Shown: piece by piece, positions 1 through 10,100 of the stretch
Layout of the letters: each line of letters begins with the position of its first letter
Position numbering within the stretch: the first letter of the stretch is position 1
From: QYOJ01 sp964616825
GTDB taxonomy: Bacteria > Bacteroidota > Bacteroidia > Bacteroidales > FEN-979
Direction of reading: 5' to 3'
Assembly: GCA_964616825.1 (NCBI GenBank)
Contig: CAZTSX010000009.1
Span: 50,833 to 114,832, forward strand
DNA: 64,000 bases
Program-made: the position numbers and the translations under genes
Notes under the pieces: generated by a model
What the model saw: the letters and a program-made list of their open reading frames with translations, nothing else
The model's database searches: none
Told to the model about the DNA's origin: nothing

Positions 1-1
1 T

Positions 2-436
2 ATGGTGATGGCACCGGTGGGTGGTGGCGGATTGCTGAGTGGAACTGCTCTCGCCTGTCACTATTTCGCTCCGACCACAAAGGTTGTTGCCGCTGAACCT
101 GAACAAGCAGATGATGCCTTCCGCTCCTTTACTCAACGGAAATTCATCCCGTCAGTAAATCCAATTACCATTGCAGACGGCTTGCGAACCTCCCTGGGCA
201 AAATAACATTTCCGATCATCCTGAATTATGTAACAAGGATATTTACAGTAAAGGAAGAGACCATCATCACAGCGATGCGGTTGATCTGGGAACGAATGAA
301 GATCCTGATCGAACCCTCTGCCGCTGTACCCCTGGCTGTCTTCCTTGAAGGACATGATGAGCTGAAAGGGAGACGGATCGGAATTATTTTATCCGGAGGG
401 AATGCAGATCTGGACAACTTACCCTGGAGCAAATGA
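2..436 (+). CDS. Threonine/serine dehydratase, C-terminal part (5' end outside window)
   Basis: This is the last 144 codons of a fold-type II PLP enzyme of the threonine ammonia-lyase / serine racemase family, which deaminates threonine or serine to a 2-oxo acid. The glycine-rich phosphate-binding loop (PVGGGGLLSG, about residues 6-15 here) and the C-terminal SGGNAD motif are typical. The lysine that binds PLP would lie upstream of the window, so activity cannot be judged. No C-terminal ACT regulatory domain is present: the protein ends soon after SGGN, which fits a short catabolic-type dehydratase or a racemase rather than feedback-regulated IlvA. Its stop overlaps the next start in an ATGA, so the two genes are translationally coupled. 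Substrate is uncertain. Confidence 0.85.
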   Translation: MVMAPVGGGGLLSGTALACHYFAPTTKVVAAEPEQADDAFRSFTQRKFIPSVNPITIADGLRTSLGKITFPIILNYVTRIFTVKEETIITAMRLIWERMKILIEPSAAVPLAVFLEGHDELKGRRIGIILSGGNADLDNLPWSK

Positions 437-1140
437 CGAGAGGTATATTATACCTGATCCCAACCTTGCTGGGAGATACAAGTCCGGAAGATCTCCTGCC
501 CGGAAAGACACTCTCCCTGATCCGTTCCCTCTCATCGTTCATTGTAGAAGAGATAAAACCTGCCCGCAGGTTCCTCCGGAAAGCCGGTTATACTGGTAAT
601 TTCGAAGCAACGAATCTCCAGATCTTCAATGAACATACCGATAGGAATGATCTCATGCCATTCATCCAGCCAATGCTTGATGGCGTCGATACAGGATTAC
701 TCGCTGAAGCAGGAACACCGTGCATTGCCGATCCCGGTGCAGAGATCGTTGAGCTGGCCCATCAAGTTGGAATAAAGGTTGTCCCGTTATCAGGTCCGAG
801 CTCAATTTTACTGGCGCTATCAGCCTCCGGATTCAATGGCCAGAATTTTGTGTTCCACGGATATCTCCCCATTGAAAAGAGAGAGCGGCAGCGAAAGATC
901 AAGGAGATCGAACGAACCACATACAACAAAGATCAGACGCAGATTTTCATTGAAACACCATACCGGAACAAGGCCCTGCTGGACGCACTATGCCAAACCT
1001 GCAAGCCATCTTCCCGGCTTTGCATGGCGATCAATCTGACAACAGGGAAGGAGCAGATTCTCGTTCAAACCATCGCCGACTGGCGAGTGAACAAAACAGA
1101 TGTACATAAAAACCCGGCAGTATTTTTACTTTATCACTAA
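433..1140 (+). CDS. SAM-dependent methyltransferase, RsmI-like (tetrapyrrole methylase fold)
   Basis: A 235-residue protein of the tetrapyrrole (corrin/porphyrin) methylase superfamily, resembling RsmI, which methylates the 2'-O of C1402 in 16S rRNA. Visible family marks are the N-terminal LYLIPTLLGD strand, the AEAGTPCIADPG motif (about residues 92-103), the LSGPSSILLALSASG loop (about 118-132) and the HGYLP/ETPYR segments. It is shorter and more divergent than E. coli RsmI (about 286 residues) and matches a compact form that I believe is common in Bacteroidota, so rRNA as substrate is an inference. The ATG overlaps the stop of the dehydratase by ATGA. A 67-bp gap separates it from the ABC genes. 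Confidence 0.8.
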   Translation: MTRGILYLIPTLLGDTSPEDLLPGKTLSLIRSLSSFIVEEIKPARRFLRKAGYTGNFEATNLQIFNEHTDRNDLMPFIQPMLDGVDTGLLAEAGTPCIADPGAEIVELAHQVGIKVVPLSGPSSILLALSASGFNGQNFVFHGYLPIEKRERQRKIKEIERTTYNKDQTQIFIETPYRNKALLDALCQTCKPSSRLCMAINLTTGKEQILVQTIADWRVNKTDVHKNPAVFLLYH

Positions 1141-1207
1141 ATCCAGACCTTTTGTAATATTATTCGCTTCGTAACGTCTAACAAGATTCATCTTATAACA
1201 CACCATT

Positions 1208-2107
1208 TTGGAAACGATCCTATCAATCAACCAACTTTCGAAACGCTACGGCCGGATCCAGGCGGTCAACCAGCTATCGCTGGAGGTCACCAAAGGACAG
1301 GTTTTTGGTATCCTGGGGCCAAACGGGAGTGGAAAGACAACAACCCTGAGCATGGTCCTCGACCTGGTCAGGCCCGACAATGGAACCTTTGAATGGTTCG
1401 AAGAAATCCCAACAAAAGAGAGCCGGAAGCGGATCGGCGCTGTGATTGAAACTCCTAATTTCTTCCCTTATCTCAGTGCCCGGAAGAACCTGGAGATCGT
1501 AGCGAAGGTTAAAGGATACGACTACAATGATATCGACCATTCACTGGAAGTAGCCGGGCTATTTGATCGCCGGCACGATAAGTTCAGGACATACTCTTTT
1601 GGGATGAAACAACGTCTTGCCGTTGCATCTGCCCTGTTGAATCAACCTGAAGTAATGATCCTGGATGAGCCGACTAATGGTCTTGATCCCCAAGGAATTG
1701 CACAGGTCAGGGAGTTGATTCTCCAGGTGGCTAAGGAGGGGATCACCATCATCCTGGCGAGCCATCTTCTGGATGAAGTTCAAAAGATCTGTGACCATGT
1801 GGCGGTGTTGAACAAAGGCAATTGCCTCTTCGCAGAAGAAGTTCATGAAGTGCTCGCTAGTTCTGATTGTATCGAGTTGGCAGCTGAAGATAATCAAGCG
1901 CTGAAAGAAGCAATAGAGAATCATCCCGGTTTTAAATCCCTGACGGAAACAGACGGTATCATAATGGCAGTATTCTCAGATAATAATCCACCCGGAAAGG
2001 TCAACGATTATCTCCAGCAAAAAGGGATCACCCTCACACATCTCTCCGAACGGAAACGGACGCTGGAACAACATTTTTTGGAACTCCTGAAAGACAACCC
2101 TTCATGA
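1208..2107 (+). CDS. ABC transporter ATP-binding protein
   Basis: ATPase subunit of an ABC-2-type exporter, 299 residues. It has Walker A GPNGSGKTT (37-45), signature YSFGMKQRL (129-137), Walker B VMILDEP (149-155) and the switch histidine in ASHLLDE (H186). After the ATPase core a C-terminal extension of about 90 residues is typical of exporters of the CcmA/NatA type. The only reasonable start is TTG at 1208; no in-frame ATG exists before the core. It overlaps the permease gene by ATGA, so the two subunits are made together. Substrate is not deducible from sequence. Confidence 0.9.
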   Translation: METILSINQLSKRYGRIQAVNQLSLEVTKGQVFGILGPNGSGKTTTLSMVLDLVRPDNGTFEWFEEIPTKESRKRIGAVIETPNFFPYLSARKNLEIVAKVKGYDYNDIDHSLEVAGLFDRRHDKFRTYSFGMKQRLAVASALLNQPEVMILDEPTNGLDPQGIAQVRELILQVAKEGITIILASHLLDEVQKICDHVAVLNKGNCLFAEEVHEVLASSDCIELAAEDNQALKEAIENHPGFKSLTETDGIIMAVFSDNNPPGKVNDYLQQKGITLTHLSERKRTLEQHFLELLKDNPS

Positions 2108-2931
2108 AGCTGATAACCATAGAATTAAAAAAGATACAGAGCTATCGAACCTTCTGGATCATTTTCGGCCTATATTTTGGTTTCCTGGCTCTCGGAATCA
2201 TCATGGCTGAATTTATGGTCAACGCCATGGTAGATGATGTGAATAAACGTCTCCCTATCCCTCTCCCCCATGCAGTCCTCTTTAACTTTCCCGACATCTG
2301 GCAAAACCTGACATTCTTTGCCAGTATCCGCTACGTGTTGATCTTCCCTGCAATCGTTATTATTATTCTGACAACAAATGAATTTTCATACAAAACTGTC
2401 AGGCAAAACGTCGTCAACGGCATGTCCAGAAACGAGTTCATCTTTGCAAAACTTCAAATCGTTTTGTTGCTTACGCTGGTGATCACATTTATTCTTACCC
2501 TTGTCATGTTTATCCTGGGATTGATTCACTCTGATAGCCAGAGTCTTACGATGATGTTTGACAAGTTCCGTTTTGTATTTGGCTTCTTTGTACAGATGCT
2601 CACCTTCCTCTGTTTTGCTTTTTTTGTTGGATTTATCTTCCGGCATACCGGATTGGCTATAGCACTTTTTACGCTATATGTACTTATCATCGAACCCGTT
2701 ATCTATTTTGTGTTCCGGGCGCCATTTATGTGGGAGAACACAATCTATACCTATCTTCCTGTTAACTCGGTGGTCCGGGTTGTCGAATACCCCGCCATAC
2801 CGGCATTGGAAAGGTTAATGGACTTTCAGTTACAGGGAGAGGTCACACTATTATCCTGTGCGATTCCCATCCTCTATTCAGTCGTGATGATTGCGATCGT
2901 ATACTGGTCTTTCAATAGAAAGGATCTATGA
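2104..2931 (+). CDS. ABC transporter permease (ABC-2 type)
   Basis: Membrane subunit paired with the upstream ATPase; 275 residues with about six hydrophobic helices (first around residues 17-38, then roughly 80-98, 118-142, 160-180, 182-202 and 250-270). A charged soluble loop follows helix 1. The sequence NEFSYKTVRQNVVNGMSRNEF after helix 2 resembles the coupling segment of ABC-2 permeases that contacts the ATPase. Translation is coupled to the upstream gene by an ATGA overlap. The gene ends 21 bp before the convergent protease gene. Confidence 0.85.
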   Translation: MKLITIELKKIQSYRTFWIIFGLYFGFLALGIIMAEFMVNAMVDDVNKRLPIPLPHAVLFNFPDIWQNLTFFASIRYVLIFPAIVIIILTTNEFSYKTVRQNVVNGMSRNEFIFAKLQIVLLLTLVITFILTLVMFILGLIHSDSQSLTMMFDKFRFVFGFFVQMLTFLCFAFFVGFIFRHTGLAIALFTLYVLIIEPVIYFVFRAPFMWENTIYTYLPVNSVVRVVEYPAIPALERLMDFQLQGEVTLLSCAIPILYSVVMIAIVYWSFNRKDL

Positions 2932-2952
2932 TCGTGAGAAATGAATTCATTC

Positions 2953-4212
2953 TCATTTGATTTCTGCCAATGCCCTTAATCTGCTCAAAAGTGGCGGATG
3001 TGAATAGTGAAAGAAAACATACAACGGGTGTGGCCGGAGATTGCTCAATTGATTCACTGATAATTTTTTAAGCGCGTTCTGCAGAGAGACCGGATTGTAG
3101 TTGATCCCGGCAAATCTATCGGCGGCATACTCATTGGTTCGCGACAGCATACTCTCCAGGATTCCCAGGATAAATGACAACGGACTGTAAAGCAATCCAA
3201 ATGCAAGAATCCCAAGGTGAAAACCGGGTATGGCCTGAAGTCCTGAAAAGCCCGAAAGGGCCTGGCATAGTAAGGCAGACAACGCGCTATCCTTGCGAAT
3301 GAATAACGAAAGGATAAATAGCATCAACCCGGTCTGAAGGATAGAGAGAATGATTCCCTGAAGCGTATGTTTCTTTTTATAATGACCGATCTCATGTGCC
3401 AGCACGCCAACCAACTCTTCAGTTGTGTGGTCCCTGATCAGCGTATCATATAACACGATCCGCTTTTTTCCACCCAAACCTGTAAAGTAAGCATTCGCTT
3501 TAGTGGAGCGTTTTGAACCGTCAATCACGTAAATATTCTTTAGCCTGAATCCTACTTTATTCGCAAACGATTCGATTGCATCACGTAGTTCCCCTGAGTC
3601 CAGAGGCTTTTGCTTATTGAATAGCGGAACAATCAGGTTGGAATAGAACATGCTCATAAAGATCATGAAGAGGGTAATCACTCCCCATACAATGAGCCAG
3701 AAATAGTTCCCGGTGGTTGTGTAAATCCAGATGATCAATGCGAGAATCCCTCCTCCTATCAGAACTCCCAGCAACCAACCTTTCAGCTTATCCAGGGTAA
3801 AAGTCTTCATTGTGGTTGTATTGAATCCAAACTTCTCTTCAATAACGAACGTGCCATAGAGTTCAAACGGAGTCATAACAAGTGAAGAGATAAATCCGAT
3901 TATACCAAAGAAAAGCAGAGCCAGGAGAATGGGATTTTCTGTAATTCGCCGGAGCAGGTCATCCAGCCATACAAAGCCACCCAAACACAGGATGGCAACC
4001 ATAGCCACAAACGTAACGGAGTCAATCACCCAGGAGAAGTGTTGTTTTTCCTTCAGATAGCGCTGGGATTTCCGGTAACGTTCCTCATCGTATATCCCCT
4101 TAAGCTCATCGGGAAGGGCATCACTCCACCGGGTTGTATTCAGATACTCAAGCACCCGCTCCAACAGGAAATCAACGATCAGTATTGCCAGAATCAGGTA
4201 AAAGAATGTCAT
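2953..4212 (-). CDS. M48 family membrane metalloprotease (Ste24 / CAAX protease type)
   Basis: Integral-membrane zinc endopeptidase, 419 residues, close in length to Ste24p-like proteins. The catalytic motif is HEIGH (H273, E274, H277) in VLAHEIGHYKK, and a downstream NEYAADRFA segment supplies the third zinc ligand (Glu). Hydrophobic helices lie at about 1-18, 62-82, 95-112, 147-167, 170-192, 285-305 and 325-350. The N-terminal peptidase_M48_N region is present, so this is the long Ste24 form rather than HtpX. Bacteria generally lack prenylated CAAX proteins, so a role in membrane-protein quality control is more likely. It is last in the co-directional run and starts 18 bp after the VWA gene. 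Confidence 0.9.
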   Translation of the reverse strand: MTFFYLILAILIVDFLLERVLEYLNTTRWSDALPDELKGIYDEERYRKSQRYLKEKQHFSWVIDSVTFVAMVAILCLGGFVWLDDLLRRITENPILLALLFFGIIGFISSLVMTPFELYGTFVIEEKFGFNTTTMKTFTLDKLKGWLLGVLIGGGILALIIWIYTTTGNYFWLIVWGVITLFMIFMSMFYSNLIVPLFNKQKPLDSGELRDAIESFANKVGFRLKNIYVIDGSKRSTKANAYFTGLGGKKRIVLYDTLIRDHTTEELVGVLAHEIGHYKKKHTLQGIILSILQTGLMLFILSLFIRKDSALSALLCQALSGFSGLQAIPGFHLGILAFGLLYSPLSFILGILESMLSRTNEYAADRFAGINYNPVSLQNALKKLSVNQLSNLRPHPLYVFFHYSHPPLLSRLRALAEIK

Positions 4213-4230
4213 CGCGCTTGAAGTTTTGTG

Positions 4231-6303
4231 TTACAAACCGGAATATTTTCGCATCAACCATTCAGCAGATAGCAAGCTCAGGATCAGCAGGAAAATCCAT
4301 GGCAGGCTGATCAGGTCGGAGAATACTTTCTCTACATACGTGCTTGAATGAATCTCGTCACTACTCTGTAATTCAGCTGCAAGTTGCCAGAGTTCTGACG
4401 GAAAGTACATCTCTCCCCGATGACTTTGTGCCAAACGGTAGAGTAGGTTATGATCGGCTTTAAGCCTGATGGCTTCGAGGTTGACAGGTGCAATCACGAA
4501 ACCTCCCCTCTTTTCATAATTCTCTTTGCCTGAAGTGACTGAAGCCATGTATTGATATTCTCCGGGTGAAAATGTTCCTGTATTCAGATAGTACCGTTTC
4601 CCTGTCGGGCCAAACACAAACGGATAGCTATTTCCCGATTCATCCATGATCGTCAGCCTTACCTCCGGGTCATTGATCAACTCATAGCTCTGGTTATACA
4701 ATTCTGCTTCGAATTCTACCGGTTCATTTTCCAGGTATTGCTGTTTGGTATTGATCCTGAAGAAACTCCTGTCTGCCTGTACAGAAAGATACTGTACCAT
4801 CTTCTGGATGAGCTCATCAAATGGCACAAATTCTCCGATCTGAACAAACGTTGAGAGCCGCCACCGCCAGAAATTCTCCCCACAGATGAATCCCCTTTTC
4901 TGATCGCCCGTTTTGGTGAAACAGATCAAAGGGAATTGAGTTGTGACACCATTAATTCGCTGGTAACAGAGAATCTCTGTTAAGGGATTGTGCTGATAAG
5001 CCGCAAACGGACTTTGTAACGGCGGATACTCCCGGAACAGGGAAATGGAGGCAGGATTAATCGTAAAATAGGGAAAGGCTTCATTCAAAACGGGGTAAGC
5101 GGCAGAGAAAGTGATCCGGGATGAAGTTAGGATCAATCCGGTATTGAGGGTATTGAAGCTTGTCAGGTCGGATTGAGATCCCAATACAAACAGCGCTGAA
5201 GGGAGCCCGGCTATAACCGATTCGGCGATACGGGAACCCCGGGTGGATGGGACCTGGTAAAAAATGACAAGGTCGGCCGTGTCGGATGAAAACAGGAACT
5301 CCTCCGTAGTACGTTCAACAATCTCATATTTTCGATTCATCGTCAGCGCCTCCCTGAGAACACCAATATCGGGATGAGGCGCCTCGTAGACTAAAATCAC
5401 TTTTGATCTAACATCCTGAACCTCAATAAATATTTCCTGCTTATTATTGACAATGCTGATCTCCCTATCCAGGGGTGAAAGCTCGATCGTATATTTATGC
5501 CATCCCGGTTCCAGCGCCTCAAATGTAAACGGGACCTGACGGGAATAGCGATTTCCCCTGATGATAATCGTGGATGAGTTCAGGATGCGGCCATTCTGTT
5601 TTACCTTTATCTCCACCCTCTCTCCATTACATTGATGTGCATCTACCTGGATCTCTACGGGAAAATTATCACCAAGAAAAACTTTCCGGTTAAACAGCGT
5701 TTGTTTGATCATCAGGTCGCGACTCTCTAACGTATCCCCAAGCGCCACAGTATAAACAGGATAAGGCATGTCGCGGGTGGTATAGGTTGGATCAGCTCCA
5801 TAATTATATATCCCATCGGAGGCTATGACGATCGCGCCCACATTTCTGTTCAGATACCGGTTTGAGATTTCGGAGAAGAACGCCGAGATATCAGTCACTT
5901 TCTCTGAAAAGTCCCACTCCAATCGTTCCGTTATGCCATCTCCAAATGAGTAGGTCCTGATCTTATATTCCGATGAAAGCTTATCAATCAGCTCCTGCAT
6001 CATCCCGGGGAACTCGTTCCGGTTAAACGATGAATCCCCTCCGATGATCAATGATTCGGAGTTATCCTGTCCGATAATGATCACAGGTTTCTCAATGGTA
6101 ATGATATCCCGTCTGATGAGTGGAGATAAAAGAAGAAAGGAGATCAGTGAGATCGAGAGAAAACGAAAAAATGTCATCAACCTCAACAGCCACGGATTGA
6201 TTTCCTCTCTGTTTGCCCGAAAATACAATAGAAAAGCATAAAGGCCTCCCAGCAGGAGGCAAAAGAGAATAAACCAGATAGGATATTCGGTTAGTAAGCC
6301 CAA
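4231..6303 (-). CDS. Membrane-anchored protein with VWA-like domain
   Basis: A 690-residue protein with two N-terminal transmembrane helices (about 8-28 and 42-62), a large exported region, and a C-terminal helix (about 667-686). Right after helix 2 comes IIIGQDNSESL, whose D80-x-S82-x-S84 matches the MIDAS metal site of von Willebrand A domains, and VIASDGIYN near 155 matches another VWA strand. The middle and C-terminal parts look like beta-rich domains. This architecture is a conserved Bacteroidota family of unknown role, distantly like the BatA/BatB aerotolerance proteins. The start is TTG at 6303; an in-frame stop lies just upstream and the first internal ATG would cut through helix 2. 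It lies 12 bp after fabG. Confidence 0.7.
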   Translation of the reverse strand: MGLLTEYPIWFILFCLLLGGLYAFLLYFRANREEINPWLLRLMTFFRFLSISLISFLLLSPLIRRDIITIEKPVIIIGQDNSESLIIGGDSSFNRNEFPGMMQELIDKLSSEYKIRTYSFGDGITERLEWDFSEKVTDISAFFSEISNRYLNRNVGAIVIASDGIYNYGADPTYTTRDMPYPVYTVALGDTLESRDLMIKQTLFNRKVFLGDNFPVEIQVDAHQCNGERVEIKVKQNGRILNSSTIIIRGNRYSRQVPFTFEALEPGWHKYTIELSPLDREISIVNNKQEIFIEVQDVRSKVILVYEAPHPDIGVLREALTMNRKYEIVERTTEEFLFSSDTADLVIFYQVPSTRGSRIAESVIAGLPSALFVLGSQSDLTSFNTLNTGLILTSSRITFSAAYPVLNEAFPYFTINPASISLFREYPPLQSPFAAYQHNPLTEILCYQRINGVTTQFPLICFTKTGDQKRGFICGENFWRWRLSTFVQIGEFVPFDELIQKMVQYLSVQADRSFFRINTKQQYLENEPVEFEAELYNQSYELINDPEVRLTIMDESGNSYPFVFGPTGKRYYLNTGTFSPGEYQYMASVTSGKENYEKRGGFVIAPVNLEAIRLKADHNLLYRLAQSHRGEMYFPSELWQLAAELQSSDEIHSSTYVEKVFSDLISLPWIFLLILSLLSAEWLMRKYSGL

Positions 6304-6315
6304 TGGATGGAATCT

Positions 6316-7065
6316 TTAGGTATGCATGCCTCCGCAGACACTGATGACTTGTCCGGTTACATAGTTACTAAGATCAGAAGCCAGAAAAATCGCCACCTCC
6401 GCAACATCTTCCGTGGAACCCGCTCTTTTTAATGGGATGCTTTTTATCCATTCATTCCGGAACTCTTCAGGAATTTTAGCAGTCATCTCCGTTTCGATAA
6501 ATCCGGGAGCAATTGCATTGACCCGAATATTCCGGCTACCCAACTCCATCGCGACAGATTTTGTAAAGCCCAGAATCCCTGCCTTTGAAGCAGCATAATT
6601 CGATTGACCGGCGTTTCCACTCAAACCAACAACTGAACTCATATTGATGATGCTGCCCTGCCGCTGCTTGAGAAAATGTTTCTGAATTGCTTTGGTCAGA
6701 TTGAAGACTGATTTCAGATTGACATTGATGACTATATCCCAGTCAGCTTCACTCATCCGTAACATGAGGTTATCTCGTGTAATTCCTGCATTGTTAACCA
6801 GCACCTGAACAGACTGAAAATCCTCCAGCACCTTGGCTATCAGTTCTTCACTTTCAGTAAACGAGCTTGCATCGGATGCATATCCCTTGCATTTCACCCC
6901 CAAAGCTAAAATCTCTTTCTCCACCTCTTTGGAGGAATCGTCATACGCAATATCTGTAAATGCAATATTTGCTCCATGTTCAGCAAACTTAAGCGCGATG
7001 GTTCTTCCGATTCCGCGATTTGCACCTGTGATTAAAGCAGTTTTTCCTTCAAGTAATTTCATCAT
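6316..7065 (-). CDS. fabG: 3-oxoacyl-ACP reductase FabG (SDR family)
   Basis: Short-chain dehydrogenase of 249 residues, the normal length for FabG, which reduces 3-oxoacyl-ACP with NADPH in fatty-acid elongation. The cofactor motif TGANRGIG (13-20), NNAG (91-94), catalytic Ser in NMSSVVG (about 144), and Y157-x-x-x-K161 in NYAASKAG are all present. Two adjacent ATGs open the frame; either could be used. The gene sits between the glycogen fusion gene and the VWA gene with 37- and 12-bp gaps. No other fatty-acid genes are nearby, so an alternative reductase role cannot be excluded. Confidence 0.9.
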   Translation of the reverse strand: MMKLLEGKTALITGANRGIGRTIALKFAEHGANIAFTDIAYDDSSKEVEKEILALGVKCKGYASDASSFTESEELIAKVLEDFQSVQVLVNNAGITRDNLMLRMSEADWDIVINVNLKSVFNLTKAIQKHFLKQRQGSIINMSSVVGLSGNAGQSNYAASKAGILGFTKSVAMELGSRNIRVNAIAPGFIETEMTAKIPEEFRNEWIKSIPLKRAGSTEDVAEVAIFLASDLSNYVTGQVISVCGGMHT

Positions 7066-7102
7066 ATTCTCCTGTTTTGTTTATAATATAAAGACTGTTT
7101 TG

Positions 7103-10100
7103 CTAAATCCATTTCACCAGGTTGAAGTCCTGTCGATGCGGCAGCATCGGATTTCTGGGGTAGAGCCTGAAGATATAGTCATAAACACCTGCCTGGTTGA
7201 TTGAAATATCACATGTAAACGAAACGATGTTCCGGTCTGCTTTTTCCATCTTCATCTCTTTGATAAAGGATGGTTCTTCGATAACATCGTCGATCTTTTT
7301 CCCAAACAATACCTCAATACCTACGTCTGTGCTTGCAAGCTCATTGAGGTCAAGGATGATCTCCGCTTTGAATGAGTCTCCCAGTTGCAAAGGCTTTTGC
7401 GTCGAATCGGGTGTCTTGACCGACAGCACCTCTATGCTGTTCCATCCATGGGCCACTTTCCGTTTCCAGCTGGCAATGTATCGGGCCATCTCATAGTTTT
7501 TCCCGATGATGATTGCTGAACGTTTCAACATCCGGTTATAATACCGGTCGAAATAATCATCCAGCTGCCTTTTCATGGTAAAATGTGGAGCGATCTCTGA
7601 GATCGTATTTTTTATATATGAGACCCACTTCTCCGATACATTATTCCCATTGCGTTCGTAATAGCATGGAATGATCTCCTGTTCCATCATCGAGTAGATT
7701 GTCTCTGCATCAAGGTCATCCTGAAATTCCGTATTATCGTAGGTTGTCTCCTCTTTGAGCGCCCAACCCGCATCTTCACGATACCCTTCTGCCCACCATC
7801 CATCCAGCACGCTGAAGTTAATCACCCCGTTCATTACGGCTTTCTCTCCGCTGGTTCCGGAAGCTTCCAGTGGCCGTGCCGGAGTATTTAGCCATACATC
7901 CACCCCCCGGATTAAATATTTAGCCAGCTCGATATCATAATTCTCAACAAATAGAATTTTACCCAGAAACTGTGGGGTATGCATCACTTCGAAGACGCGT
8001 TTGATGAGATCCTGACCTGCTTTATCATGCGGGTGAGCTTTACCTGCGAAGATGAACTGAACGGGTTGTTTCTGATTGTTGACAATCCGGTCCAGCCGGT
8101 CCAGGTTGCTAAAGAGCAGGTGAGCTCTTTTGTAAGTAGCAAAACGCCGGGCGAAGCCAAATGTCATCGCATTTCCCTGAAGTGAATCCCGGAGTTTGAA
8201 GATTAGTTTCGGATTTTCATTTCTTCGTGTCATATCATCGTAAATCCGCTGAAGCAGGTACTCTGACAACTGATCCTTTTGCTTCATTTTGGTCTTCCAG
8301 ACGATCTCATCATCAACCAGATGAATCTTTTTCCAGTATTCCGGATTTGACTGATCTGCCAGAAATCCTTCTCCAAACTCTTTCCGGTAGAGCAGTTGCC
8401 ATGATTTGGCTGTCCATGTAGGATAATGCACGCCATTTGTTACATACCCAATATGCAACTCTTTTGGATAATACCCGGTGTATAGCTTACTGAACATTTC
8501 GCCTGATACAGCGCCATGAATTTTGCTCACTCCGTTGATCTCCTGGGAGAGATTCGCCGCCAGGACGCTCATGGAGAATTTCTCATCCGGATCATTCTCT
8601 ACCATCCGGCCGAGATTCATAAATTGTTCCCAGCTGATGTTCAGGTGATCAGAAATATAGGAGAGATACCTCCTCATCAGATCTTCCGGGAAGGTGTCGT
8701 GTCCGGCCGGAACAGGTGTGTGGGTTGTAAAAAGAGTAGACGTCCGTACCACCTCAGATGCCTGGGCAAAGGTAAGCCTCTCATTCTGGATATATTTCTG
8801 TAACCGTTCGAGGCCAATGAATGCTGAGTGCCCTTCATTGCTATGGAACAAATCTGGTTTCACACCTAACGAATCCAGTGTCCTGATCCCGCCGATACCC
8901 AGCAAAATCTCTTGCCTCAACCTGTTCTCAAGGTCTCCTCCATAAAGATGATGAGTGATACCACGGTCTGACTCCTGATTTTCCTCAATATCTGTATCCA
9001 TGAGATAGAGAGGAATACGACCAACTTCAACACGCCAGATCTTGGCATACATCGTGCGGCCTGGAAGAGCAAAAGTCACTTTGATCCAGTTGCCGTTATC
9101 GTCGCGGACCGGATTCAAAGGCAGGTGCGTAAATTTTTGTGGCGTGTAGGTCACTATCTGATCACCAAAAAGAGAAAGACTCTGCTTGAAATATCCATAT
9201 CTGTAAAGCAAGCCAACTCCAACCATGTTGACATTTGAGTCACTGGCCTCTTTAAGATAATCACCGGCAAGCATTCCAAGTCCGCCTGAATAGATCTTAA
9301 TGGTGTCATGCAACCCAAACTCCATGCTGAAGTATGCAATCACCTCCCTGGGTTTCTCCTTGCCTTTCGCCATGTAAGCATCAAATTTAGCCAACACTTT
9401 TTTCAACCTGGCAACGAATTTTTCATTGATACTCAGCTGTTTAAGTTCCTCGTAGGTGAGTGACTCCAGGAGTGCGACAGGATTAAACTTCAACTCATAC
9501 CAGCGTTCTTTATTTATCTGTTCGAAGAGTTCACTTCCTTCATAATTCCACGACCACCATAAGTTTCTTGAAAGAGACTCCAGGCCTTCAAGGGTTTTTG
9601 GAATACGTTGCTGAATCAAAACCTTTCTCCATTCAGGTTTAATCTCTGTTACCGACTCGATCCTCGGAATCTGAGCGGGTGGTTGTTTGATTTGGAATTG
9701 ATCAGCTCTTTCTGTTGTTTTAGCTATCGCAAGCGAGAACACGTGTTTATAATGAATGATCAGGTTCTTCCATAGTGCTGAGCGAGAGATCTCATACGCT
9801 TTGATCCGTACCCTGATGATATCCTTTTCTGTTTTATTTGAGCACGTTGCAACCTTACTGACTATCTCGTCAACTACTTCTGCTGCATTATCATCGGTTC
9901 TTTCTACCACTGAGATACATTCCTTTTCCGTTGGAAAAAGCTCTTTCACCCATTGACCAAAACCGGCAAGAGTAGTCGTGATCGTAGGGATATGGAAAGC
10001 CATACTCTCAAGTGGTGTATATCCCCATGGTTCATAGTAGGAAGGAAAAATTGAACCATCAAATCCAATCAGCAAGTCATAATAACTTTGATCAAAGATC

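Noticed and set aside
2934..2960. Hairpin TGAGAAATGAATTCATTCTCA between the convergent permease and protease genes as a terminator
   Set aside because: The stem is short and AT-rich with a bulge and there is no following T run.
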